Positions 36,626 to 46,335 of a DNA stretch of 64,000 bases are shown piece by piece. The notes beneath the pieces were generated by a model. The model had not been told where the DNA came from, did no database searches, and saw nothing but the letters and a program-made list of their open reading frames with translations. The translations under genes and the position numbers were made by a program. The first letter of the stretch is position 1, and each line of letters starts with the position of its first letter. This DNA is from Sinorhizobium kostiense. Lineage in GTDB: Bacteria > Pseudomonadota > Alphaproteobacteria > Rhizobiales > Rhizobiaceae. The stretch is from positions 62,001 to 126,000 of the forward strand of contig NZ_JAGILA010000011.1 of assembly GCF_017874595.1 (NCBI RefSeq). Direction: 5' to 3'.

Positions 36626-37948
36626 TCAAATCGCGCCGACTTTGACCTTCGAACCGTCAACGAAACGCGACAGGCGGAAGGGGGTGGGGTCGACACAGGG
36701 CGTATCATTGGCCACCAGGTCGGCCGCGAGGTGGCCGATGCCCGGCCCGAGCCCGAAGCCGTGGCCGGAACCGCCCGCGGCCAGGTAAAGGCCCTTCACA
36801 CCGTCGGCCGGCGAGATGACCGGTACCGCGTCCGGCGTGCAATCCACATAGGCTCCCCAGCTGTCGGCGATCTCGATGCCGGCCATCGCAGGGAATTGTT
36901 CCGTGACCCGGTTAAGAATGGCCGCGATCGTGCGGCGGCTCGGTGCGGGGTCGAGAACGCGCATCCGTTCGAAGGGTGACGTTGTGTCACCATTCCAGCT
37001 ACCGAATGCCTCCGGACCATGAAAGAAGGAGCCGCCGATGCCGATTTGCACCGCTTTCAGACGCGCCAGGAACATGGGCATGAACCAGCGGGCGTAGCGT
37101 AGGCCTTGTGGGGTGATATCCAGTGTAGCCCTGCCGCTGATCGCAAGCGTGTAGCTGCCATCCAACCGGCGGGTTAACGCACACTGCGGCGTATAGATCG
37201 CCTCACCCAGATCCTTTGTGGGTCGCGTACGAAGCGCCGTCTGGCGCACGCTCGCCTGCGGAAACAGAACGCCGTACTGGCGACAAAACATCGACGTCCA
37301 GGCACCGCCGGCGCAGAGGACGGCTTGTGTCCGGATGGTTCCCTTTTCGGTGATCACCCCAGCCACCGCGCCATTGACCAGATCGAGGCCTCGCGCAGCG
37401 CACTCCTGGTGGATCGTCGCCCCGAATTTGCGAGCGCCATCCGCGATCGTCGGCGCGGCGATGGCGGGTTCGGCCTTGCCGTCGTCGATCGAATGCACTC
37501 CGCCCAGCCATCGGCGGCCTTTCGCCGGAATTGCGGCAGCCGCTTCCTTGGCGCTCAGCATCTTGGTATTGACGTTGAACGGGCGAGCCATGTCACGCCA
37601 TGCTTCCCATTCCGCCAGCTGCCGCGGATCATCGGTAGCGTAGAGAAGGCCGCATCGGCGGAAACCGACGTCCTCTCCGATCTTCGCCGCAAACTCATCC
37701 CAAACTTGCAAAGCGATGCCCGAGAGCGGCAGCTCGCGCTCATCCCGGTTCTGCCGCCGGCACCAACCCCAGTTGCGGCTCGACTGCTCGGCTCCGACAT
37801 GGCCTTTTTCGATCAGGGCGACGGACAGTCCCCGCTCCGCGAGAAGGAATGCCGCCGTTGCGCCGACGATGCCACCGCCGATGACGACGGCATCCGCCTT
37901 GGCGGGAAGCTCTTGATCGTTCTGGATGCGTTTGACAATTGGAGACAT
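36626..37948 (-). CDS. FAD-dependent D-amino-acid/amine oxidase, DadA-like
   Basis: A 440-residue DAO-family flavoprotein. The FAD motif is ADAVVIGGGIVGATAAFLLA, followed by GAEQSSRNWGWCRRQNRD, shared with the enzyme at 22.8 kb. The C-terminal FAD loop is GGSGHGFGLGPGIGHLAADL. The ATG at 37948 gives the family-typical N-terminus. It is encoded downstream of RidA and a DSD1 PLP enzyme. Oxidation of an amino acid by this type of enzyme releases an imine, which RidA would hydrolyse. Confidence 0.82.
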   Translation of the reverse strand: MSPIVKRIQNDQELPAKADAVVIGGGIVGATAAFLLAERGLSVALIEKGHVGAEQSSRNWGWCRRQNRDERELPLSGIALQVWDEFAAKIGEDVGFRRCGLLYATDDPRQLAEWEAWRDMARPFNVNTKMLSAKEAAAAIPAKGRRWLGGVHSIDDGKAEPAIAAPTIADGARKFGATIHQECAARGLDLVNGAVAGVITEKGTIRTQAVLCAGGAWTSMFCRQYGVLFPQASVRQTALRTRPTKDLGEAIYTPQCALTRRLDGSYTLAISGRATLDITPQGLRYARWFMPMFLARLKAVQIGIGGSFFHGPEAFGSWNGDTTSPFERMRVLDPAPSRRTIAAILNRVTEQFPAMAGIEIADSWGAYVDCTPDAVPVISPADGVKGLYLAAGGSGHGFGLGPGIGHLAADLVANDTPCVDPTPFRLSRFVDGSKVKVGAI

Positions 37949-37977
37949 GGGGGCTGACCTGAACTTTGGCGGCCGAT

Positions 37978-38403
37978 CTATACGGCACTGTTTCCTGCCC
38001 CTGTGGCAGGAGCATCGGAGGCAATGACGGCTATCGCATCGACTTCGACGAGATAGCCGTAGTGGAGTTCCGGCACTGGAACGACGGTGCGAGCCGGGCG
38101 GGAATCCCCTAGTCGGGCCGCATAGATCTGGTTGAAGCGGGGCCAATTGGCCACGCCGACGATGTAGGCTGTCACCCTGACGAGATCGGCGGGGGTTCCG
38201 CCCGCGGCTTCCAGAATCGCCAGCAAGTTATCGAGCGCCTGCGCCGCCTGGGTCTCGAAGCTGTCGTCCGCCAGGGCTTCTCCACCCGGTCGGATCGGTA
38301 GCTGGCCCGAAATGTAGAGGTGCTGACCGACAAGCTTTGCTTGTGAGTAGTGGCCGGCTGGGCTTGGTACTCGATCGGTATTCACAGTTATGGATTTGGG
38401 CAT
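37978..38403 (-). CDS. ridA: RidA/YjgF-family enamine/imine deaminase
   Basis: A 141-residue RidA-family protein. GHYSQAKLVGQHLYISGQLP is the family N-terminal signature, and the family arginine is in ARLGDSRPARTVVPVPEL, near position 105 as in RidA. It hydrolyses reactive enamines and imines made by PLP or flavin enzymes. The ATG overlaps the stop of the upstream DSD1 gene by one base (TGATG), and the imine-producing oxidase follows after 29 nt. This is a functionally coherent trio. Confidence 0.88.
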   Translation of the reverse strand: MPKSITVNTDRVPSPAGHYSQAKLVGQHLYISGQLPIRPGGEALADDSFETQAAQALDNLLAILEAAGGTPADLVRVTAYIVGVANWPRFNQIYAARLGDSRPARTVVPVPELHYGYLVEVDAIAVIASDAPATGAGNSAV

Positions 38404-39581
38404 CACCAGCCTCCGAAGCGGGTCCAGCGGGTCTCGACAGCGTGCGAGCGGCCGCGGACCACGTGATAGGTTTCGTGCTGCGCAGCGGTCGCACAGGCGT
38501 GATTTGGCAGGATCCGCACCCGGTCTCCGACCGCCAGATCCGGCAGGCGTGCATTCGACCCGGGGCGCACCGCTATAATCCCATGTTCCTGGTTCGCGTC
38601 GGCAACGATGATGTCCTGATAGGGCGTGCCATCCACGTCACATACCAAACCATAGCCTTGGTCGACCGCCTGCTTGCCAGTGCCACGGTCCCGCGACAGC
38701 GACATCCATCCGCCATCGGTTATGATCCAGCCTTTCTCGCGCTGGTGTCCGATGACGGTCGCAAGCACGCTGAGCGAGATGTCGTCTATATGGCAAACGC
38801 CGAGCCCAGCCATTACCAGGTCGAAGAAGACGAACACGCCGGCGCGGACTTCCGTCACTCCAGCGAGATCCGTCGCGTGATGGGCCGTCGGTGTCGAACC
38901 AACGCTGACGACCGGGCACGGCAGCCCCGCGGTCCGCAGAATGCGCGCGGCCTCCACGACGGCCAATCGTTCCGTCTCCGCGTAGCGCCGCAGCGCCTCA
39001 ACGCCTCCGCCCTTATAGCTGTCGCCGGCGTGGGTGAGGACGCCACGCAGCTCGGCATATACCGTCAGCGCCTGCCCGATTTCCACCAGCTGCGCCTGAT
39101 CAGTGGCGCGCACACCGGAGCGATGGCCGTCGCAATCGATCTCGATCATGGCCGGGATGCGCGTCCCGGTCCGCCGAGACGCCTCGGCCACCGCTCGTGC
39201 CTGCTCAACAGTATCCAGAGTGACTACCAGATCGACGCCGCTCGCCCGCAGCTCCGCGACACGCGCGAGCTTCGCTGGAGCGATGCCGACTGCATAGATC
39301 ATGTCCCGGACGCCTGCCGCCGCGAACTGTTCAGCCTCCTTCAGGGTAGAGACGGTTGCCGGCCCCTCGGGCGAGTTCATCACCCGCCGTGCCACTTCGA
39401 CCGACTTGGCGGTCTTCAAATGCGGCCGGAGTGTCACTCCCATGGCGTCAAGCCGTCTCCTGAGCCGCTGAACATTCCTGTCCATTCGGTCGGCGTCCAG
39501 GACCAAACAGGGTGTTTCCAGCTCCTCAAGGCTGGTCGACGCGGCCAGCCGGGGTGTGGGGTCGATCGTCGCTAGGACCAT
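38403..39581 (-). CDS. DSD1-family PLP enzyme (D-serine dehydratase / D-threonine aldolase-like)
   Basis: A 392-residue fold-type III (alanine-racemase-like) enzyme. The Schiff-base Lys is in LRPHLKTAKSVEVARR. The C-terminal zinc site of eukaryotic-type D-serine dehydratases is visible as ILPNHACATAAQHETY (His and Cys). The N-terminal ELETPCLVLDADRMDRNV is typical of the family. Known members dehydrate D-serine or D-threo-3-hydroxyaspartate, or cleave D-threonine. ATG 39581 follows GGAGAT. It is divergent from the LysR gene and heads the operon with RidA and the FAD oxidase, so D-amino-acid degradation is likely. Confidence 0.82.
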   Translation of the reverse strand: MVLATIDPTPRLAASTSLEELETPCLVLDADRMDRNVQRLRRRLDAMGVTLRPHLKTAKSVEVARRVMNSPEGPATVSTLKEAEQFAAAGVRDMIYAVGIAPAKLARVAELRASGVDLVVTLDTVEQARAVAEASRRTGTRIPAMIEIDCDGHRSGVRATDQAQLVEIGQALTVYAELRGVLTHAGDSYKGGGVEALRRYAETERLAVVEAARILRTAGLPCPVVSVGSTPTAHHATDLAGVTEVRAGVFVFFDLVMAGLGVCHIDDISLSVLATVIGHQREKGWIITDGGWMSLSRDRGTGKQAVDQGYGLVCDVDGTPYQDIIVADANQEHGIIAVRPGSNARLPDLAVGDRVRILPNHACATAAQHETYHVVRGRSHAVETRWTRFGGW

Positions 39582-39672
39582 GATCTGATCTCCAATTCGG
39601 GATTTCACCTTGCAGTCAAACCATGAAGATGACAATTAATGGCTGGTGAATGTTCGCTTCAGGTGCTGATTA

Positions 39673-40602
39673 ATGTTGACGTCCGACGATCTTGCCTTCT
39701 TTTCGGTGCTGACAGGCTCGAAATCTCTCGCGGAAAGCGCGAGAAAGCTGAACGTAACGCCTCCGGCGGTGACACAGCGCCTGCGTGCGCTGGAGGAGAA
39801 AGTCGGGGTGCGGCTGATCGACCGGTCCGGACGGCGGCTGCGGCTTACGGAAGAGGGTTCATTGGTCGCTTCTCACAGCATCATCGTCAGTGAGGCCATC
39901 GATTCGCTCGCCGAAGCCCTGGCTGATCGCAGGGGTGTGGTTCGCGGACACCTCAGGGTCGCCGCACCACACGGGTTTGGACGGCTCTATGTAGCCCCGG
40001 TCGTGGAAGCGTTCGCACGAGAGCACGGCGGCGCGACCGCTAGCCTGCAGCTGTCCGATCATCCGACGGCTCTGCTCCTTGAAAGCTATGATGTCGTTGT
40101 TCACATCGGGGCGCCGGGGCATCTGGACCAGGTCGTTACGACATTGGCGCCGAACCCTCGAATACTCTGCGCAAGCCCGAGGTATCTCGACTCTGCTCCG
40201 CCCATTTCAGCGCCCGCCGACCTTGCTCAACATCGCTGTCTTGCCGTTCGGGAGAACGATGAGGACGTGACGCTGTGGCGCTTCAAGGGGCCGCGGCAGG
40301 AGATTGCGACGGTGCGCGTCAATCCGGTCATGTCGAGCAACGATGGTGCCGTCATCCGCGAGTGGGCGCTTGCCGGGCAGGGGATCATGATCCGTTCGGA
40401 GTGGAACGTGGCAGAAGATCTCGCTGACGGACGGTTGCGGCAGGTGCTGCCCAACTGGAAGCTCCCACCGGCCGACATCGTCGCGATGCTCGGCTCGCGT
40501 CACGGGCGAAGCGCCCGGACTACCGCCTTCCTGACGATGCTTCGACAAGCGCTGAAGCCGCCGCCGTGGCAAGCCGCTCGCGCGGGGTCAGCTTGTCAGT
40601 AA
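39673..40602 (+). CDS. LysR-family transcriptional regulator
   Basis: A 309-residue LysR protein. The winged helix is FFSVLTGSKSLAESARKLNV, then TPPAVTQRLRALEEKVGVRL. The rest is a periplasmic-binding-like effector domain. It is divergent from the DSD1-RidA-oxidase operon across 91 nt. That gap contains an interrupted dyad CCAT-N14-ATGG near 39623-39644, which is a possible LysR box. AGGTG precedes the ATG. Its 3' end overlaps the end of the convergent aldehyde dehydrogenase gene by 7 nt. Confidence 0.88.
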   Translation: MLTSDDLAFFSVLTGSKSLAESARKLNVTPPAVTQRLRALEEKVGVRLIDRSGRRLRLTEEGSLVASHSIIVSEAIDSLAEALADRRGVVRGHLRVAAPHGFGRLYVAPVVEAFAREHGGATASLQLSDHPTALLLESYDVVVHIGAPGHLDQVVTTLAPNPRILCASPRYLDSAPPISAPADLAQHRCLAVRENDEDVTLWRFKGPRQEIATVRVNPVMSSNDGAVIREWALAGQGIMIRSEWNVAEDLADGRLRQVLPNWKLPPADIVAMLGSRHGRSARTTAFLTMLRQALKPPPWQAARAGSACQ

Positions 40603-42023
40603 CCGAGGATGGCCTTCGTCTCGAGATATTCCTCGAGCCCGTGCACGCCATATTCGCGCCCATTGCCTGAGCACTTGTAGCCACCGAACGCGGCCGTCCC
40701 GTCCCATGCCGGATAGTTGATATGAACCTGCCCGGCGCGGATCCGGGAGGCGACCCGCCGTGCCCGCTCCCGATCCGAGGACTGGACATGGGCTCCCAGT
40801 CCATAAACGGTGTCGTTGGCGATCGCGATTGCCTCTTCTTCGTCCCGGTACGGCATGATCGCCAAAACCGGCCCGAAGATCTCCTCGCGAGCGACGCGCA
40901 TCTCTGGCCTAACCTCGGAAAAGATTGTCGGCTGCGTGAAGAAGCCCCGATCGAGACCTGGTGGGCGTCCCAGTCCGCCGCACAGGAGCTTCGCGCCTTC
41001 GTCAATTCCCACCCGGATCATGGCCTGCACCCGCTCATACTGAGCGCGATTGGCAATCGGCCCCATGGTGGTCTCGGAATCGCGTGGATCGCCGACGCGG
41101 ATGGCATGCGCGGTTTTGCTGGCCAGATCCTCGACTTCGGCGAGCCGATGGGTGGGGACGAGCATGCGTGTCGGGGCGCTGCATGACTGGCCGACATTGC
41201 GCATTCCGGAAAGGACGCCCTTGGGCACCGCCTCGGCGAAATCGGCGTCATCGAGCAGGATGTTGGGTGACTTGCCGCCAAGTTCCTGGACCACCCGCTT
41301 GACTGTCGGGGCAGCCGCCTGCGCGACGAGTACCCCCGCACGCGTCGAGCCGGTGATTGAGATCATGTCGACATCTGGATGGCTGGAGAGAGCTGCGCCG
41401 ACACTCTCTCCAGTGCCATTGACCAGATTGAACACGCCTGGCGGCGTACCGGCGTCGTGCATCAGTTCGGCGAAGAGCAAGGCGCTGTAGGGGGACAGCT
41501 CACTGGGTTTGAGGACGACAGTGCAACCCGCCGCGATCGCTGGGGCAAGCTTGGCGGTGATCTGATAGAGTGGCCAGTTCCATGGGGTGATCAGGGCACA
41601 AACGCCGATTGGCTCCTTGGCGGTCGCGGTGTGTCCATTGGTCGTCAGGAAGGGGTAGTTCTGAAGCACCTCCAACTGGACACGAATGTGCTCGGCGGCG
41701 AAAGGAACCTGCGAGGCCCGCGCAAAGCTGATCGCCGCCCCCATCTCCATCACGAGCGCTTCGGCGAACAGCTCCGCTCTCTCCTTCAGGAGCGAATGCA
41801 CCCTGCCGAGGAGCTCAAGCCTCTCGGGTACAGATGATTGAGAGAAGGCGGGGAAGGCTTTGCGCGCTGCCGCAACCGCAAGATCGACGTGGTTTGCGTC
41901 TCCGGCTGCGATACGCCCGATAACCCGTTCCGAGGCGGGATCAACGACGGGCAGACTTGCTGCGTCCGCGTGTTCTTGCCACTCCCCGCCAATATAGAAC
42001 TGGGTTCCTCGTTCGGTTATCAT
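40596..42023 (-). CDS. NAD(P)-dependent aldehyde dehydrogenase
   Basis: An ALDH of about 475 residues. CALITPWNWPLYQITAKLAP forms the cofactor region, the general-base Glu is in VQELGGKSPNILLDDAD, and the Cys nucleophile is in NVGQSCSAPTRMLVP. Two adjacent ATG codons (42026, 42023) follow AGAGG; the second has better spacing. It converges on the LysR gene and lies 205 nt downstream of an Lrp gene on the same strand. It is probably a general medium-chain or semialdehyde dehydrogenase. The substrate is unclear. Confidence 0.85.
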   Translation of the reverse strand: MITERGTQFYIGGEWQEHADAASLPVVDPASERVIGRIAAGDANHVDLAVAAARKAFPAFSQSSVPERLELLGRVHSLLKERAELFAEALVMEMGAAISFARASQVPFAAEHIRVQLEVLQNYPFLTTNGHTATAKEPIGVCALITPWNWPLYQITAKLAPAIAAGCTVVLKPSELSPYSALLFAELMHDAGTPPGVFNLVNGTGESVGAALSSHPDVDMISITGSTRAGVLVAQAAAPTVKRVVQELGGKSPNILLDDADFAEAVPKGVLSGMRNVGQSCSAPTRMLVPTHRLAEVEDLASKTAHAIRVGDPRDSETTMGPIANRAQYERVQAMIRVGIDEGAKLLCGGLGRPPGLDRGFFTQPTIFSEVRPEMRVAREEIFGPVLAIMPYRDEEEAIAIANDTVYGLGAHVQSSDRERARRVASRIRAGQVHINYPAWDGTAAFGGYKCSGNGREYGVHGLEEYLETKAILGY

Positions 42024-42228
42024 CATTGAACCTCTTGCTAGTGCCATGCGGCCGGGGCGGGCCTGCGTCAGAAGCATGCCTCATTTCACCTGAAGGCGAC
42101 AATTTACGTCGCCTGAATGTCGCCTTAAGAGCGGCGTTAACAAAAGCATGCAGACGCTTGACGTGGCGGGCGCGAACGGCGAGTGGGCGGTATGTAGGCG
42201 TCCGGTCGCTGCATCAGCGATTGGCGAT

Positions 42229-42672
42229 CTATTTTCGGATTACAGACGAGAGAGCAAAGGCAGTCAGGGTATCGCGTACGCCGGGCATCTCGGCTATCAG
42301 CTGCCAAATCTGGCGGATGCGGTCGGCCTCGGGAGACTCGACCCTAACGAGGAGATCGAAGTCGCCGGTCATGACGTCGCAGGCCACGACTTCCGGGATT
42401 TTCCGCAGCGCCTGAATAACGTCGCCGCCCCTCATGCGATCGTGCCGATAGACGAAGATCAGCGCGGTCGTAAAGTGTTGGCTACTCCCGCCATCGCCGG
42501 TGACGATCGTATATCCTTTGATGAAGCCTTCGCGCTCAAGCCGTTCAATCCGCACCCGCACGGCGTTACGCGAGAGATTCACCTTCGCCGACAATTCCGC
42601 ATGCGAGATCCGGGCGTTTGCCTTCAGTTCGACGAGGATCTGTTCGTCGGTTCGATCGAGAAGATATTTCAT
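42229..42672 (-). CDS. Lrp/AsnC-family regulator (3)
   Basis: A 147-residue Lrp/AsnC protein. The helix-turn-helix is VNLSRNAVRVRIERLEREGF, and the RAM domain contains ACDVMTGDFDLLVRV. It starts 18 nt after the pseudokinase gene stop on the same strand, so it is probably the last gene of the homoserine-dehydrogenase operon. It may use homoserine, aspartate or threonine as effector. Confidence 0.88.
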   Translation of the reverse strand: MKYLLDRTDEQILVELKANARISHAELSAKVNLSRNAVRVRIERLEREGFIKGYTIVTGDGGSSQHFTTALIFVYRHDRMRGGDVIQALRKIPEVVACDVMTGDFDLLVRVESPEADRIRQIWQLIAEMPGVRDTLTAFALSSVIRK

Positions 42673-42690
42673 GGAGTAGGAGCCGGTCGA

Positions 42691-43476
42691 TTAGCCTAGA
42701 ATGTCGCGCATTACTGACCGATAAGCTATCACGGCGATTTCCGGTAGTAAGGTTCTTTCCTTCTGGCTCGCAAATCGCTTCGCTGTCGAAGCCATTATGA
42801 AGCCTGGCAATGCTTCCTTTTCCGCGCCGCTCAGGCTTCGAACTTCTTCATAGCCCTGCAGGAGAGCCCGCGTCCGCTCCCTGTTCAGTTCTCCGTTGGT
42901 TTCGCCAGCCCAACCGACAAGCACATCAGCAACCTCCGACACCAGCAGATCATCGTGCCGAAGCCTGAAGTTAATGACCCCGCTTACTTCCTCTCCAAGA
43001 AAAAAGACGTTCTCTTGGGTCAACGCGCCATGAACTGCCCCAGTTGGAAGATCCGTTGCTGTGCGCTTTTCCCTTCGTTCCAAGACAGTGTGGATTTGAG
43101 CCATCACACGACCCAGGCTTCGGCATTTTGCCGCGCCTGCAATGGTGGATGAGGAGCCCGGTACGAAGCTGACGGCGGCAACCAATCGACCCGCGGCCCG
43201 GCACGTGGCGTGGCCCTCGACGGTGCGCAGCGGTTTGGGGCAGGGGACGCCCTTTCGATGGAGCGCCTCCATGGTCTCGAATGCTCTTTCGAGATCTAAA
43301 GGCTGGGCTCCGTTCTCGAACAGCGTAACGATGAATTCGCCTTCCTTGGCGCGAAACAGGTAGGTCGTCTCGCTGTCGCCGTCAGCGATCCCAATCACTG
43401 ACGAGAGCGACGTAAAACCATAGGCTGCAGTGATCGATTGGCGATCTTCGTCAGAAAGCTCGGTAAAGACAGCCAT
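42691..43476 (-). CDS. Homoserine-kinase-like (ThrB, APH fold) pseudokinase
   Basis: A 261-residue protein with the ThrB start MAVFTELSDEDRQSITAAYG and ThrB-like segments such as GEFIVTLFENGAQPLDLERA and ENVFFLGEEVSGVINF. In active APH-fold kinases the catalytic loop is H-G-D-x4-N and the metal site is I-D-F. Here they read AVHGALTQENVFF and GVINF, so the catalytic Asp is Ala and the Mg-binding Asp is Asn. It is also shorter than ThrB (about 320). Probably catalytically dead, it may be a regulatory or amino-acid-sensing protein. It sits in an operon with homoserine dehydrogenase. Confidence 0.75.
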   Translation of the reverse strand: MAVFTELSDEDRQSITAAYGFTSLSSVIGIADGDSETTYLFRAKEGEFIVTLFENGAQPLDLERAFETMEALHRKGVPCPKPLRTVEGHATCRAAGRLVAAVSFVPGSSSTIAGAAKCRSLGRVMAQIHTVLERREKRTATDLPTGAVHGALTQENVFFLGEEVSGVINFRLRHDDLLVSEVADVLVGWAGETNGELNRERTRALLQGYEEVRSLSGAEKEALPGFIMASTAKRFASQKERTLLPEIAVIAYRSVMRDILG

Positions 43477-43644
43477 TTTCCCACCCAACTCCTTGAATTT
43501 GCGCATCGCGCTTTCCGACAATCGGGTAAGATTTTCGGGCCGATGCGCTTGTCAGGCTGATGAACGCAGCATCGACCCTGGATGCTTTGAACATCTCTAA
43601 CTCCCGCAAGCACTGATGAACTGAGATGGAGAAAGCGGCGCCCG

Positions 43645-45063
43645 CTACCGCTTCAGCCGATTGATGCAGACGACCTTCGGCTGGGTCATGTCTTCATAGG
43701 CAAACCGAACGCCTTCGCGTCCCATGCTGCCGTATTTGAAGCCGCCAAAGGGCATCGCGTCGAACCGATAGTCGGACGAGTCATTGATCATGATACCTCC
43801 GGCGTCGATTTGGTTGGCTGCATCGAGAGCCTCGTCCAGATCGTTGGTGAAGATACCTGCGTGGAGGCTGTATTCCGGGCTGTTTGCCAGTTGGATTGCC
43901 TCATCCAGTTCATCGAAAGGCTGCAGGATGACGACCGGTGCAAAGACCTCCTCATTCCACAGGTCGCACGTTGCTGGCACGTTTTCCAGCACCGTTGGGG
44001 GGTAGAGAGTGCCGGAGGGTTTGTGCCCGCAAAGGAGCGTTGCGCCAGCCGCGATTGCGCGCTCGACCATGGCAGCAGCTCTGGTGACCGCCTTTTCGGA
44101 AATCATCGGTCCGACGTCAGTATCCGGTTCCATCGGATTGCCGGTCTTGAGCTCGGCAGTCTGAGCCACGAATTCGGTCTTGAACCGCTCATAGATCGGT
44201 CGCTGGACGAGAATCCGCTGCGTGCCGATGCAGTTCTGGCCCGCCGCCCAGTAGGCACCCGACACGCACCCGTCAACGGCCGCGTCAAAATCGCTGTTTT
44301 CCATGACGATCACCGGTGCATTTCCGCCGAGGTCCATCGCGAGCTTCTTGATGCCGGCACTCTTCGCGATGGCCTCTCCGGTCGTAAAACCACCCGTGAA
44401 GGAGATCATCCGAACGTCCTTGGCCGAAACGAGCGCCTTGCCCAGGTCGGCTCCGCCGATAGCTATCGTGATGACTTCCTCGGGCGAACCGCTTTCGATC
44501 AACACCTCCACCAGCTTGATGGCCGAGAGAGGCGTAAGCTCCGAGGGCTTCAGGAGTACCGCGTTGCCGCCGGCGATCGCGGGGCCGAGCTTGTGGGCCA
44601 CGAGATTGAGCGGGTCATTGTAAGGCGTGATCGCAGTGATGATGCCCAGCGGCTCCCGTGTATACCAGCCTTGACGGGATTCCGAGCCGGCGTAGGAATC
44701 GAAGGGGATCACCTCGCCAGCATTCCGCTTGGCTTCGTCGGCCGAGAGTTTCAGGGTGTTGACACACCGTGTAGCTTCTTTGCGGGCCTGGGTGATTGTC
44801 TTCCCCGCTTCCCGCACGATAAGGCGTGCAAATTCCTCCTTGCGGGCTTCAACGGTCTCTGCCGCCTTTTCGAGAATTGCGGAACGCTTATGACGGGGCA
44901 GCGACCGTGCGATCTGCGCACCACGATTGGCGCGCTCGAGCAACAGGTTCACACTGTCGGCACTGGTCTCAGAGACTGTTCCGACATAGCTGCCGTCAAA
45001 GGGATTGCTGATAATGATCTCGTCTATGGATGGCTTCGGGCTGACGGCGAGGCTCTGCATCAT
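43645..45063 (-). CDS. NAD(P)-dependent aldehyde dehydrogenase, lactaldehyde/phosphonoacetaldehyde type
   Basis: A 472-residue ALDH. The cofactor motif is [20 protein letters not shown] (N-D-P instead of N-x-P-hydrophobic), the base Glu-region is [18 protein letters not shown], and the nucleophile is in [15 protein letters not shown]. Similar enzymes act on lactaldehyde, phosphonoacetaldehyde or sulfolactaldehyde. Its ATGATG start overlaps the stop of the homoserine dehydrogenase gene, so it likely oxidises an aldehyde from that pathway; aspartate semialdehyde to aspartate is the obvious candidate but unproven. Confidence 0.83.
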   Translation of the reverse strand: MMQSLAVSPKPSIDEIIISNPFDGSYVGTVSETSADSVNLLLERANRGAQIARSLPRHKRSAILEKAAETVEARKEEFARLIVREAGKTITQARKEATRCVNTLKLSADEAKRNAGEVIPFDSYAGSESRQGWYTREPLGIITAITPYNDPLNLVAHKLGPAIAGGNAVLLKPSELTPLSAIKLVEVLIESGSPEEVITIAIGGADLGKALVSAKDVRMISFTGGFTTGEAIAKSAGIKKLAMDLGGNAPVIVMENSDFDAAVDGCVSGAYWAAGQNCIGTQRILVQRPIYERFKTEFVAQTAELKTGNPMEPDTDVGPMISEKAVTRAAAMVERAIAAGATLLCGHKPSGTLYPPTVLENVPATCDLWNEEVFAPVVILQPFDELDEAIQLANSPEYSLHAGIFTNDLDEALDAANQIDAGGIMINDSSDYRFDAMPFGGFKYGSMGREGVRFAYEDMTQPKVVCINRLKR

Positions 45064-46121
45064 GCGGCCTCCTTCGTAGCGGTGGCCGCGTGAGCATTGT
45101 GGATGGCGACTATATCGGACAGCAGCGCATAAGCGGTCTCAACCCGGCCGGCCCCCGGGCCGGTGATGGTGACAGAGCCAAGTAGTTCAGTGTTAAGCGA
45201 TACGGCATTGGTCGCGCCGTTTACACCGGCGAGCGGATGGTCGAGACGAAGCTGCTTCGCAGAAACACTGCCTGTTACCGTCCCGTCCGCATTCCGAACC
45301 GCCGATCCGATCAACTTCCAGCGGCTGTTTGCCGCTGCCGCGGTCTGGATATCGGAAGGAGAAAGCCTGGAGATGCCCGTGCACGTGACCTCTTCGGGCC
45401 TGAGACTTGCTCCCAGCAGTTCGTTTGCCAGGATAACGACCTTGAGGCGAACGTCAAAACCCTCGACATCGGCGGTTGGATCGGCTTCCGCATAGCCGAG
45501 TATCTGGGCTTCCTTGACCGCAGTGGCGAAGTCAAGGCCAGCTTCCATACGGCCGAGGACAAAGTTCGAAGTACCATTCAAGATACCTTCGAAACCCTTT
45601 ACCTCTGCGCCAGCGAGCGTCTTTTCCGCCATGCGGATGACAGGGGTGCCACTCATGACGGAGCCCTCGTATTCGAAGCGAGCGCCGTTCGCCTTTGCAA
45701 GAGCCTTCAGTTCCTGGGCAGCGATCGCGACCGGCCCTTTGTTCGTGGTGACGACGTGCTTGCCGGACTGGAGCGCCCAGCGGCAGTGCGACACAGCGGG
45801 CTCGCCGTCCTTTGGGTTTGTAAACGTCGCTTCCACGATGATGTCGGCAGGCGCCGTCTTGATGATTGTCTCATTGTCGGCTTCTGCGCTGCCGCCGGAG
45901 AGCTGGCCAAATCCGCCTTGCGCGAAGTTCGCTTCAACGAGCGTCTTGGCATCGAGGCCGTTCGGCGAAATGACCGACCCGAGATAAAGGTCGCTGACGG
46001 CAACGATGTTCAGGCGGAAGCCGAGGTCTCGTTCCCAGAGCGGGTTCTTCGTCGCAATGAGCTCGGCCAAAGCGCGATTGACGCCACCAAAGCCGATAAG
46101 AGCAATGTTGTAGATTGTCAT
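45060..46121 (-). CDS. hom: Homoserine dehydrogenase (short form without ACT domain)
   Basis: A 353-residue protein. It has an N-terminal NAD(P) site ([19 protein letters not shown]), the catalytic Lys region [18 protein letters not shown], and the family signature [20 protein letters not shown]. It ends without the C-terminal ACT domain found in feedback-inhibited biosynthetic enzymes. GGAGGATCC fixes the start. It leads an operon with an ALDH, a ThrB-like pseudokinase and Lrp. Absence of the ACT domain and this company suggest catabolic oxidation of homoserine to aspartate semialdehyde. Confidence 0.82.
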   Translation of the reverse strand: MTIYNIALIGFGGVNRALAELIATKNPLWERDLGFRLNIVAVSDLYLGSVISPNGLDAKTLVEANFAQGGFGQLSGGSAEADNETIIKTAPADIIVEATFTNPKDGEPAVSHCRWALQSGKHVVTTNKGPVAIAAQELKALAKANGARFEYEGSVMSGTPVIRMAEKTLAGAEVKGFEGILNGTSNFVLGRMEAGLDFATAVKEAQILGYAEADPTADVEGFDVRLKVVILANELLGASLRPEEVTCTGISRLSPSDIQTAAAANSRWKLIGSAVRNADGTVTGSVSAKQLRLDHPLAGVNGATNAVSLNTELLGSVTITGPGAGRVETAYALLSDIVAIHNAHAATATKEAA

Positions 46122-46335
46122 TTGGATCCTCCGGTGAAGCATTGTGTTCCGCAATGATGAGATGCGGATCGCTCAGCCGGAACGGCACAAACTGACCAAA
46201 GTGCTGCGCGTTTTGCTCCTATCACCGCCGTCTTGCCGAGTGGCCAACGGGCTCGACGAGCGAGACGGCGCCTTGGCTGATGTTCACGAGCGCCGTCAAA
46301 ACCTCGCCTCACTCACAAACGCTGCTTTGCTCGTA

